Origin: Dyadobacter flavalbus
GTDB taxonomy: Bacteria; Bacteroidota; Bacteroidia; Cytophagales; Spirosomataceae
NCBI RefSeq assembly: GCF_006149045.1
Contig: NZ_VBSN01000038.1
Location: 62,001 to 126,000, forward strand
Direction: 5' to 3'
DNA length: 64,000 nucleotides
In this document: positions 1 through 7,397 of the stretch, piece after piece
How the letters are laid out: every line of letters begins with the position of its first letter
How positions within the stretch are numbered: the first letter of the stretch is position 1
Program-made: the position numbers and the translations under genes
The notes under the pieces: generated by a model
The model's database searches: none
Told to the model about the DNA's origin: nothing
The model's input: only the letters and a program-made list of their open reading frames with translations

Positions 1-823
1 CCGTTATGCCGCCGCATTTCATGAGTTTGATGTTGAAAATTCCGAAAAGCCCGGCCTGCGCAAGCTGCAAGGCTGTTCTCGCATCTTTCAACGATTCATC
101 CGCTGCCAGTTTTTTTCTGATTGGCTCGGGAAACTGCATCAGTTCCATGTTCATGCGCGGATGAAACGGCTGCTCGGTGAGTTCAAGCGGCAGGAATGAA
201 GTTTTATCCAGGAAATAACGGAGGTTTTCTGCGGTGTAGCCTTCATTGGCATCCACCCGGATGGTAAAGTAATCACCAAATGTCTCGAACAAACGGATGA
301 TCCGCTCCGCATCTTCTTCGGCATCAATGCCTGTTTTTACTTTCAATACCTTAAAACCCTGCGATTTGTATTCCTGTGCTTCCTGCAATGTGGCCGCAAC
401 GTCTTTGATGCCGATTGTAACTGAAGTAAGCATTTTGCTGTGATGGCGGCCGTAGAAATCGACAATCGGCAACCCGATCCATTTTCCGAAAGCATCGTGC
501 AGTGCTATATCAATGGCTGCCATGGTTGCCGGAAACTGCGGATATAATTTTCTGAAATGGCTAATGAGCGCATGAAATTCCCGGATATCTTTTCCGGCAA
601 GTCCGCTTTGCACCTCGTCCGAATGGAGGTTAGCGAGCGTCTGCAGATGGGTTTCGCCGATCACTTCCGGATCAGGATTGGCAGCGCCTTTACCGCAGAT
701 ACCGTTGGAAAGATGTATTTCCAGAAATATGATTTCAGCCGTGTGGATTGTTTCGCGCGCAATGGTATACGGTTTTTTTAAAGGAATCGACTTTGGGTAG
801 GCGCGTACTGTTTTGATGTTCAT
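1..823 (-). CDS. Enolase-superfamily dipeptide epimerase / N-acyl amino acid racemase (3' end beyond window)
   Basis: This gene reads in from an ATG at 823 and stays open to base 1, giving 274 residues with the C-terminal part of the barrel missing. Enolase-superfamily hallmarks are visible: the KxK pair K161/K163, metal ligands D191, E217 and D242, and K266 in an NIKLMKCGG stretch. This is the layout of L-Ala-D/L-Glu epimerases and N-acylamino acid racemases, which abstract an alpha proton on either face of an amino acid derivative. The ATG overlaps the TGA of the upstream DUF1611 gene (ATGA, 820-823), so the two are probably translationally coupled. The usual annotation is dipeptide epimerase for murein peptide recycling. 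Because its partner is DUF1611, an N-acetyl-D-glutamate racemase (DgcA-like) role is a real alternative. Family assignment is firm and substrate is open. Confidence 0.88.
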   Translation of the reverse strand, partial: MNIKTVRAYPKSIPLKKPYTIARETIHTAEIIFLEIHLSNGICGKGAANPDPEVIGETHLQTLANLHSDEVQSGLAGKDIREFHALISHFRKLYPQFPATMAAIDIALHDAFGKWIGLPIVDFYGRHHSKMLTSVTIGIKDVAATLQEAQEYKSQGFKVLKVKTGIDAEEDAERIIRLFETFGDYFTIRVDANEGYTAENLRYFLDKTSFLPLELTEQPFHPRMNMELMQFPEPIRKKLAADESLKDARTALQLAQAGLFGIFNIKLMKCGGIT

Positions 824-1860
824 TTCAGAAGGGATTTCAGAGCCGGAATCATGCGGTCGCAGCCTTCCTGAATGGGCAGCAGAACCGGAATGCCAAATTT
901 TTCTTCATAAGCGTTGCGGTAGCTTTCCATTTCATCGGTTGTACAGTCTTCGGTGTTCAGTGCAAGTGCAATGACTTTTGAGCCGTATAATCCGATCAGT
1001 TCCATTTCGGTTTCCAGCGACGGGATTTTGCCAAAATGCGGTTCCTTGTCAAAAAATTCTCTTTTGGGCGAATGCACCAAAATGACATGCCTTGCACAAC
1101 CCGACAGCAGAAATTCCGCCCCGCACGGGCCGCTCGGGTTCCGCAATGCGGACTGGCCTTCTATAAAAATGATTTGAGGAGAAGTTTCTGCATGGCACGT
1201 GAGAATGGCGTGTTCCAGCTCGCCGGAAACAAAATCGTTCAGCGTGGAATCAAAGATGAAACCGTATTTGCCGCCCTGAAGCCAGCCCGTCTGGCCGGTA
1301 TAGATCATCTGCGTATCCAGTCCGGCATCCGAACAGGATTTCATGAGCAATCTGGTCGTCGTACGTTTTCCAAGTGCGCAGTCGGTTCCCATAATGGCCA
1401 CTACGGGTGTTTTCAAATGCAGGATTTCGCCCGTCCAGAAATGCAGATCCGCAAATTTTCTTGGTTTACGGATATCGGTTAGCTGTACATGGTGCAGTCT
1501 GGCAAGTTCTGAAATATCCGGCCGCTCGGAAAGGTAATCATGCAGTCCGTTGACAATGGACAGTCCGTTTTCAATGGCCGTTTTTACCATTTGCAGCATA
1601 AAATCCGGAAATCGTCCGCCCGTCGTAGCTACACCAATGATGCAATATTGGGCGCCGGTGAGCAAGGCATCTTCAACGCTGGGGAATACAGGAATGTTCC
1701 GGTGCTTTCCGTCGAGCACTATTCCCGCATCCATGCCGGCATGCTTGGTGTCAATGACGCCGGTTATTAGAAAACGCTCGCTTTCGCGGATCAGTCCGTG
1801 TGCGGTTTTTGCATCTGCCGTAGCAAGCAGGCCGGCAGTAAGTATAATGGCTTTGTCCAT
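820..1860 (-). CDS. DUF1611 family protein, possible D-glutamate N-acetyltransferase (DgcN-like)
   Basis: 346 residues, full length for the DUF1611 family. An N-terminal Rossmann-like part (about 1-140) is followed by a P-loop-like motif at G158-T168 (GTDCALGKRTT) and a nucleotide-binding-type C-terminal domain. Members of this family were long of unknown function. DgcN from marine Proteobacteria was described as a D-glutamate N-acetyltransferase acting with an enolase-superfamily racemase, DgcA. Here the same two families sit in the same order with overlapping stop and start, which supports that role by context. No signal peptide is present, so it acts in the cytoplasm. The divergent Lrp-type regulator at 1988 shares its upstream region. 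Family call is strong and specific activity is inferred. Confidence 0.85.
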   Translation of the reverse strand: MDKAIILTAGLLATADAKTAHGLIRESERFLITGVIDTKHAGMDAGIVLDGKHRNIPVFPSVEDALLTGAQYCIIGVATTGGRFPDFMLQMVKTAIENGLSIVNGLHDYLSERPDISELARLHHVQLTDIRKPRKFADLHFWTGEILHLKTPVVAIMGTDCALGKRTTTRLLMKSCSDAGLDTQMIYTGQTGWLQGGKYGFIFDSTLNDFVSGELEHAILTCHAETSPQIIFIEGQSALRNPSGPCGAEFLLSGCARHVILVHSPKREFFDKEPHFGKIPSLETEMELIGLYGSKVIALALNTEDCTTDEMESYRNAYEEKFGIPVLLPIQEGCDRMIPALKSLLK

Positions 1861-1912
1861 TTACAAAATTGATTAACTGATCCAAAATTAGATTAAAATG
1901 CTGCAAATCATA

Positions 1913-1932
1913 GAATATTGGTAATAATATTC
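1913..1932. promoter_or_regulatory. Inverted repeat between divergent genes, candidate Lrp-type operator
   Basis: GAATATT (1913-1919) and AATATTC (1926-1932) form a perfect 7-bp inverted repeat with a 6-bp spacer. It lies in the 127-bp gap between the DUF1611 start and the divergent Lrp/AsnC gene. A related half-site, AGAATAT, recurs at 1952-1958. Lrp-family regulators often bind AT-rich imperfect palindromes in their own divergent promoter region. The assignment is by position and symmetry only. Confidence 0.4.
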
Positions 1933-1987
1933 CTAAATTGCTGTAAATGGCAGAATATGTTGCCTTTTAACCATACTCAACAGGAAT

Positions 1988-2440
1988 ATGACAGACGAAC
2001 CCGATAAGAAAATTCTGAACCTGCTTCAGAAAAATGCCAAGCTCACGATCAAGGAACTGGCCGAAACGCTGGAAATGAGTACAACGCCCGTTTTTGAACG
2101 GATCAAGCGGATGGAAAGGGAAGGCGTGATAAAAGGTTATGTGGCATTGGTGGATCAGGAAAAGGTAGGGCGCGGACAAACCGTTTTTGTCAACATCCGC
2201 ATGCCGGTTTACACAGCCGAAAACATCGCCGGTTTTGAAGAACACATCCGGGAAATGCCGCAGGTGCTCGAATGCTATCATCTTGCCGGCCCGATTGATT
2301 ATCAGCTGAAAGTCATCGTGGAAAACATCAAGGAATACGACCGGCTGCTGCTGGAAATTTCCAAGATCAGAAATGTCAATATAGAAAGCAGCGTCATTGT
2401 GCTTCATGACGTAAAACAGCAAACCGCCATCACCCTGTAA
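1988..2440 (+). CDS. Lrp/AsnC family transcriptional regulator
   Basis: 150 residues, typical for the family. An N-terminal winged helix-turn-helix (about 5-60, opening with D-x-K-I-L-x-L-L-Q and containing the LTIKELAETLEMS recognition region) is followed by an RAM/AsnC ligand-binding beta-alpha sandwich (about 65-145). Such proteins sense amino acids and control their catabolism or biosynthesis. It is transcribed away from the DUF1611/epimerase pair, and an inverted repeat lies between them, so autoregulation and control of that pair is the simplest reading. The serine hydrolase downstream starts 3 bp after its stop and is likely cotranscribed. Confidence 0.93.
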   Translation: MTDEPDKKILNLLQKNAKLTIKELAETLEMSTTPVFERIKRMEREGVIKGYVALVDQEKVGRGQTVFVNIRMPVYTAENIAGFEEHIREMPQVLECYHLAGPIDYQLKVIVENIKEYDRLLLEISKIRNVNIESSVIVLHDVKQQTAITL

Positions 2441-2443
2441 AAC

Positions 2444-3592
2444 ATGAACTTTTTATCTTTTCTGAAAATGACTGAATCTCCTTTTTGCATTTCTGTTTTC
2501 AAATGCCTGTCGATTATGATTTTTACATCTGCTTTTCTGGGCGCCTGTAAAAGCAGCAGGCCGAATGCTGCCCGTAACCGGGAAGTGGAGCTGGATAAAA
2601 TACTGGCGGACGTTCCTGATTTCAGCGGTGTGCTGCTGGTGGCCGACAAAGGCAAAATCCTTTATCACAAGGCAAAAGGATTCAAGAATTTTGAAACCCG
2701 GGAGCCGCTTGAAACTTCCGATATCTTTGAACTGGCCTCGCTTTCGAAACAATTTACGGCCATGACGATCATGCAGCTGAAAGATGCCGGCAAGCTGTCT
2801 TTTGACGATCCCATTGAACAGTACATTCCCGGTCTGCCTTATTCCGGCATTACCATCCGGCATTTGCTGACGCATACTTCCGGTTTGCCCGATTATCAGG
2901 AAATCATGGATCAGCATTGGGATAAATCAAAGATCGCCGGCAATGCGGATAACATTGCTTACCTGATTCAGTACCGTCCGCCGGTGCTTTTTGAGGCAGG
3001 CACCCGGTACCTTTACAGCAATACGGGTTACATGCTGCTTGCGAGTATAACGGAAAAAGTTTCCGGTCAGGATTTTATTGAGTATTGTAAAGCAAAGCTG
3101 TTTGTGCCGGCGGCTATGAAACAGACGGCGATCCGTACCAATGCGGAAAAGCAACAGTTGCCGAATCTGGCAAAAGGGCATCTTTATGTCAGCGAACATC
3201 AGCGTTACGTTGCGGCTGATTCTTTTCCGCAGTTCAATTACGCCATCTGGCTTGGTAACCGCAAAGGTCCGGGACGTGTAAGTTCCACTTCCGCGGACCT
3301 GCTGAAATGGGACCGCATGCTTTACACCGGTAAAATGGTAAAGCCGGAAACATTGAAAGAAGCTTTTACGCCAGCGCGATTGAAAAACGATTCAACTTCC
3401 AGTTACGGATTTGGCTGGAAAATCAGGGAAGATCAAATCAAGGGTAAAGTCGTATGGCACGACGGCGACAATCCGGGTTATGCAACATATTTCGTTCGTT
3501 ACATTGATGCAGACAAAACCATTATCCTGCTTTGCAATAATGCGCACGTAAAATTGCCGGACATGCTTGCGCGTGTGGAAAGTCTGTTGTGA
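2444..3592 (+). CDS. Serine hydrolase of the beta-lactamase/class C family, lipoprotein
   Basis: 382 residues from ATG 2444; an internal ATG at 2468 would give a more typical 26-residue signal peptide. The lipobox LGAC has its cysteine at C35, so the protein is predicted to be lipid-anchored. PF00144-type motifs are present: SxxK at S99-K102 (SLSK, nucleophile and base), a YSN triad in YSNTGY, and a late HDG (WHDGDNPGY) in place of KTG. These are features of D-alanyl-D-alanine carboxypeptidases, esterases and class C-like hydrolases. It sits 3 bp behind the Lrp gene. A role in peptidoglycan or D-amino-acid peptide turnover would fit the epimerase pair, but that is only context. The exact substrate cannot be told. 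Confidence 0.88.
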   Translation: MNFLSFLKMTESPFCISVFKCLSIMIFTSAFLGACKSSRPNAARNREVELDKILADVPDFSGVLLVADKGKILYHKAKGFKNFETREPLETSDIFELASLSKQFTAMTIMQLKDAGKLSFDDPIEQYIPGLPYSGITIRHLLTHTSGLPDYQEIMDQHWDKSKIAGNADNIAYLIQYRPPVLFEAGTRYLYSNTGYMLLASITEKVSGQDFIEYCKAKLFVPAAMKQTAIRTNAEKQQLPNLAKGHLYVSEHQRYVAADSFPQFNYAIWLGNRKGPGRVSSTSADLLKWDRMLYTGKMVKPETLKEAFTPARLKNDSTSSYGFGWKIREDQIKGKVVWHDGDNPGYATYFVRYIDADKTIILLCNNAHVKLPDMLARVESLL

Positions 3593-3704
3593 AATGTTAC
3601 TGGTAAAATGTGAAAAGTTGATATTGAAAAGTTTTTTGGGCCGCCACTGGTTAGCGGGCTTTTGCAGTGGCAGCCTTGTTTTGCCAGCCGGGAAATGAAA
3701 GTTG

Positions 3705-3944
3705 TTACAGGAATACGTACCATACAAAGGCCATCAGCACGATCCAGAGCAGCGCAACCGTTCCCCAGAATTTGGTCGTGAATTTTTGTGTCGGATGGTT
3801 TTTGGGATGATAATCCGGCCTGCTGGCGGATGCTTCCTCGTAAATTTTATCCAGCCTCATTCTTTCAAACATGCTGACATTTCCGTAATGCGGCTTGATA
3901 TAACCTCTTTCGCCAGCACGCCTCACTTCGTTTTCTTTAAACAT
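3705..3944 (-). CDS. Small hypothetical protein with C-terminal transmembrane helix
   Basis: I start it at the ATG at 3944 (79 residues, MFKENEVRRAGERG...), because the run before it is AT-rich in the usual Bacteroidetes way. An in-frame ATG at 3998 would add 18 residues. The body is charged and hydrophilic. The last 22 or so residues (TVALLWIVLMAFVWYVFL) form a single tail-anchor-like membrane helix. I do not recognise a family. It converges with the serine hydrolase. The coherent charge pattern plus helix makes it more likely a real gene than chance. Confidence 0.5.
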   Translation of the reverse strand: MFKENEVRRAGERGYIKPHYGNVSMFERMRLDKIYEEASASRPDYHPKNHPTQKFTTKFWGTVALLWIVLMAFVWYVFL

Positions 3945-3998
3945 ATCTTTAAAAATTTTAGGTTGATAAATTATGTTAAATGCTAATTGATAAGCCAT

Positions 3999-4683
3999 AT
4001 GCTGATTCTGAAACCGGAAATACGGATGAAATTACAGCTGCGCGCCACTCAGCGGTTGAGGCGAGTAAATGGGGCGGGCTGCAATAAAAGTGCGAAATGC
4101 AAGTATCCGGATTCTGCTGTTGAACTGCTGTATAATTGATTTAAAACAAATGCATGAATTGTTGTAAATGAATCAGTAAGTTGGTTCCGAAAAGAGAAAA
4201 GTGAGTTGCCTTCTGTTGCGTACAGGCATTTTAGGTCACGGCTGGCTGGCCATTTGCTGTGTGCATTCATAACGTTGAGTTTACCTGTTAAATTTAACTG
4301 TTTTGATGCAAATTATCAATCGGTCAATTATCATTTTTTTAATAGAAATTCCGGCCATATTCAAACTGTGTGTTCCGGGTTTTTCTTGCGCCGCCTTACT
4401 AAAAAAGTACGCCACAGCAACTGCAAATAACTTTTGTCATAAATATTTTAATTTCAGTCGGGATCACGACCATTTCAGACGGATAACCCCTGCTTTTGCC
4501 GGATCTGCATGCTTTTAAAATAAGAAGTGAAGAAAACCAAATCACCGGACCGGGTATAAAATGCCTTGAAATGCCTTGCCGCTAATGTGTACTGGCATGT
4601 ATTTTATTGAAAGTATTCCGTCAGTTTACATTATACGTACGGGATCAGGATTTTTATTATTAACCAAACCTTCATTTAAACGA
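3999..4683. other. Intergenic region with no recognised gene
   Basis: About 685 bases, becoming AT-rich toward the right end. Open frames here are short and show no domain. It must hold the promoter of the methyltransferase and of the small minus-strand gene, but I could not pick out a convincing -33 TTTG / -7 TAnnTTTG pair. Confidence 0.4.
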
Positions 4684-5433
4684 ATGACAAAAGAACAAAT
4701 ACAGGAAGATGTCCGTAAACTCGGAAAGTGGTTTCATAATATCGATCTGAATGGTGTAAAAACGGCACCGGATCATTTTCTTGGTGATTATCCCAATTTC
4801 AAATACAAAAACTTCGCACACGCCATTCCTGAAAACCTCGAAGGAAAAACCGTACTCGACATCGGATGCAATGCGGGATTTTATTCCATTGAAATGAAAA
4901 AGCGCGGGGCCGAACGGGTTCTGGGCATTGATTCGGACGAAAAATACCTTGCACAGGCGCGCTATGCAGCTTCTACGCTGGGTTTTGACATCGAATTCAG
5001 GAATATGTCCGTCTATGAAGTCGGCAGCCTGGGTGAAAAGTTCGACGTGGTGATTTTCATGGGTGTGCTTTATCATCTTCGTCACCCGCTTCTTGCGCTT
5101 GATCTTTTGTATGAAAATGTAGTGAAAGACATGCTGATATTTCAATCCATGCAGCGCGGGAGCAATGAAGTTGAACCCGTTAAGCCGGACTATAACTTTC
5201 AGGAAACTGACATTTTCAGCAATCCGAATTTTCCGCAGATGTACTTCATCGAGCACCGTTATTCGCAGGACCCGACCAACTGGTGGATACCCAACCGGGC
5301 CGGAGCTGAAGCCATGCTGCGCAGTGCAGGCTTTGAAATCACCATGCATCCGGAACCGGAAGTTTACATTTGCCGTCGCGGCGAACTTACAGACAATCAG
5401 GATCGTGCCGTTTATCCAGTTAAAAAAAACTAG
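4684..5433 (+). CDS. SAM-dependent methyltransferase, TIGR04290-like family
   Basis: The frame opens at 4576, but the ATG at 4684 (MTKEQIQEDVRKLGKW) gives the 249-residue length and N-terminus I expect for this family. A class I SAM-binding motif is seen in VLDIGCNAGFYS (about residues 57-68), followed by the acidic GIDSD loop and the post-motif FMGVLYHL. The fold is like CmoB/DUF1698 methyltransferases. TIGR04290 members sit in sugar-modifying cassettes. Here the next gene begins 11 bp after its stop, and sugar enzymes follow. It may O-methylate a sugar residue of the cassette product. Family level is confident from the sequence pattern; the substrate is unknown. Confidence 0.85.
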   Translation: MTKEQIQEDVRKLGKWFHNIDLNGVKTAPDHFLGDYPNFKYKNFAHAIPENLEGKTVLDIGCNAGFYSIEMKKRGAERVLGIDSDEKYLAQARYAASTLGFDIEFRNMSVYEVGSLGEKFDVVIFMGVLYHLRHPLLALDLLYENVVKDMLIFQSMQRGSNEVEPVKPDYNFQETDIFSNPNFPQMYFIEHRYSQDPTNWWIPNRAGAEAMLRSAGFEITMHPEPEVYICRRGELTDNQDRAVYPVKKN

Positions 5434-5444
5434 TAAAATAATAT

Positions 5445-6329
5445 ATGATAGAAGCAGTAAAATTCTGGAACGAGCCGAACAACAAGTCACATTGGGATTT
5501 TGAAATTGATAAAGACTGGGTAATTTTTTCAGAAATGGTAAAAACGGCGGCTCAGGCCGTCAGAGCTGAAAATCCGGGGATTACAAGGGTACTCGGCGGC
5601 ATTTCCCCGATTGATCCGCTGTTCATTACAAAGCTGGAAAGCCGCGGTGCATTGGCCGATATTGATGCCGTTGCCGTACACGGTTTTCCGCTCGACTGGA
5701 ACCACTGGCAAATTAATCACTGGCCGGATAAAATTGCAGAAATAGAAGCAGTTACCAACCTGCCGATCTGGGTTACGGAAGTTGGTATTTCCACTTTCGG
5801 CGCGGAAGAAGTACAGGAATTCGGCCTGCGCCGTACTGCTGAGCTGCTTTCGGGAAGGGTTCAGCGCGTGCACTGGTACAGCCTTTACGATTTGCCGAAA
5901 GCATGGGAAGCCACAACCCGGCACCGTGAAGCCGAAGGTTCTTCGTATTACCGCCATTTCTATATGGGATTACTGCGTGAGGACGGGTCTCCGAAACTCG
6001 CTCTCAAGCATTTTTCTGACTTTACACCGGAATTCGGCATTTGCCAGTGGTTTCATTTTGAAGATGAAAGGTTGGAGCCAGCCATTCAGTGGTTAAGAAA
6101 ACTGGGTGTCAAAAAGCTGCGTACGGGTTTAAGCTGGGCCGATTACCTTCGTCCGAACGCGCACCAGTGGTTTGACCATATGATGAAATCGCTTGAAGAA
6201 TTTGACCTGACGGTGACCTTCTGTTTTACACCGGAAGCGAAAGGAATTCAGCCGCATCATACCAGCCCGCCGCAAAACATTTCAGAGTTCGCGGACTTCT
6301 GCGTGGAAATGATGCGCAGATATGCCTAA
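5445..6329 (+). CDS. Clan-A glycoside-hydrolase-like protein with circularly permuted barrel halves
   Basis: 294 residues. The order of parts is unusual. Residues 1-190 match the second half of the hydrolase domain encoded at 13111, with the acid/base motif FWNEPNN at the very start (E10) and the nucleophile-type WVTEVGIS (E112). Residues 197-294 match that domain's first half (GICQWFH, LGVKKLRTGLSWAD, SPPQN..EFADF). Joining the C-terminal RRYA to the N-terminal MIEAV recreates the order in the paralogue with only a few residues missing. An in-frame stop at 5439-5441 rules out a longer N-terminus. No signal peptide, so cytoplasmic. Both catalytic glutamates are kept, about 102 residues apart as in the paralogue (104). 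GH39/beta-xylosidase-like by motif; activity and substrate unknown. Confidence 0.85.
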   Translation: MIEAVKFWNEPNNKSHWDFEIDKDWVIFSEMVKTAAQAVRAENPGITRVLGGISPIDPLFITKLESRGALADIDAVAVHGFPLDWNHWQINHWPDKIAEIEAVTNLPIWVTEVGISTFGAEEVQEFGLRRTAELLSGRVQRVHWYSLYDLPKAWEATTRHREAEGSSYYRHFYMGLLREDGSPKLALKHFSDFTPEFGICQWFHFEDERLEPAIQWLRKLGVKKLRTGLSWADYLRPNAHQWFDHMMKSLEEFDLTVTFCFTPEAKGIQPHHTSPPQNISEFADFCVEMMRRYA

Positions 6330-6448
6330 GCATTGCATTTGTATGGCTTGGATTGTAAAAGATCTGAGCCATCCTTATTTAAAGTTACAATCATACGTTT
6401 ACTTCTTGTCGGCAGCGGATTTCTTGCAGCTGAATAATCACTTTTTAA

Positions 6449-7372
6449 ATGAGTACCGTAACTGAAAAAGAACCGGCGGATTTGTGGATGCAGCATATGC
6501 GTAACGGCGAATTGGAAGAAGTATGGAAGCTGAGCGACCGTGCCGTGGAAGAGCGTGCCGGAAAGCCATGCTGGCACTGGCCGAGGCACTTGCAATACAT
6601 CTGGGACGGAACGCCGCTCGCGGGCAAACGGGTTCTGGTCCGCTGCTATCACGGCCTTGGCGATACCATCCAATTCATACGTTACATCCCTTTGCTGAAA
6701 GAAATTGCCGGTGAGGTTATCGTCTGGGCGCAGGCTCCGTTGCTTCCGCTGCTGAAAACCGTTCCGGGCATTGATCAGCTGTTACCGTTGCACGACAGCA
6801 GCCCGGATGCAGAATATGACGTGGATGTGGAAATTATGGAACTGCCACATGTATTCCGGACAACGCTTGAAACGCTGCCTGCGCAGGTGCCGTATTTGCA
6901 TGCTGATCCAATTTCACTATCCGGTAATTCAGGGAATTTGAAAGTTGGCCTGGTCTGGCGGGCAGGCGACTGGGATGCAAGGCGAAGCGTTCCATTTGAT
7001 GAACTGATTCCTTTGTTTGGAATTGAAAAAACGGATATTTACATTCTTCAGGCGGGTGCCGAATCAGCTGGCTGGAAACCCGGCTACGGTATTCATCCCG
7101 GCGAATTTGATGTGAATACTTATGCGGGTGTTATCAAAAATCTCGATCTGATGATTTCGGTTGATTCCATGCCTGTACATCTGGCCGGCGCTCTGGGCGT
7201 TCCCGTCTGGAACCTGCTTCATGCCGATGCGGACTGGCGCTGGATGAAGCATCCGAACGAAAGTGTATGGTACCCGACCATGCGGCTGTTCCGTCAGGAA
7301 AAAGCCGGCGAGTGGAAATCCGTAATAGATCGTGTTGCTGCAGAACTTGAAGAGCGGAGCAGCAGTCATTGA
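6449..7372 (+). CDS. Glycosyltransferase, GT9/GT41-like (heptosyltransferase-type GT-B)
   Basis: 307 residues with no signal peptide. A short helical N-terminus is followed by VRCYHGLGDTIQFIRYIPLL, the conserved opening of the GT-B domain found after TPR repeats in O-GlcNAc-transferase-like and heptosyltransferase-like proteins. The C-terminal donor half carries VGLVWRAGDW and the ISVDSMPVHLAGALGVPVW motif typical of GT9. The N-terminal lobe is short, so it may be a minimal version that works with a partner. It lies 119 bp after the permuted hydrolase in the same direction and ends the first plus-strand block of the sugar cassette. Donor and acceptor cannot be read from sequence. Confidence 0.85.
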   Translation: MSTVTEKEPADLWMQHMRNGELEEVWKLSDRAVEERAGKPCWHWPRHLQYIWDGTPLAGKRVLVRCYHGLGDTIQFIRYIPLLKEIAGEVIVWAQAPLLPLLKTVPGIDQLLPLHDSSPDAEYDVDVEIMELPHVFRTTLETLPAQVPYLHADPISLSGNSGNLKVGLVWRAGDWDARRSVPFDELIPLFGIEKTDIYILQAGAESAGWKPGYGIHPGEFDVNTYAGVIKNLDLMISVDSMPVHLAGALGVPVWNLLHADADWRWMKHPNESVWYPTMRLFRQEKAGEWKSVIDRVAAELEERSSSH

Positions 7373-7393
7373 TGAAAATGGCACTGCTCCGCT
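7353..7393. terminator. Stem-loop terminator between convergent genes
   Basis: AGCGGAGCAG (7353-7362, inside the end of the glycosyltransferase gene) pairs perfectly with CTGCTCCGCT (7384-7393) over a 21-base loop, followed by TTTTGTT on the plus strand. It fits an intrinsic terminator for the plus-strand gene and sits between convergent genes. Confidence 0.65.
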
Positions 7394-7397
7394 TTTG

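Noticed and set aside
3643..3671. Terminator after the serine hydrolase
   Set aside because: GCCACTG/CAGTGGC pair is short, with a 15-base loop and no T tract.
5445..6329. Pseudogene or truncated hydrolase
   Set aside because: Both halves of the barrel are present with both catalytic glutamates; only their order is changed.
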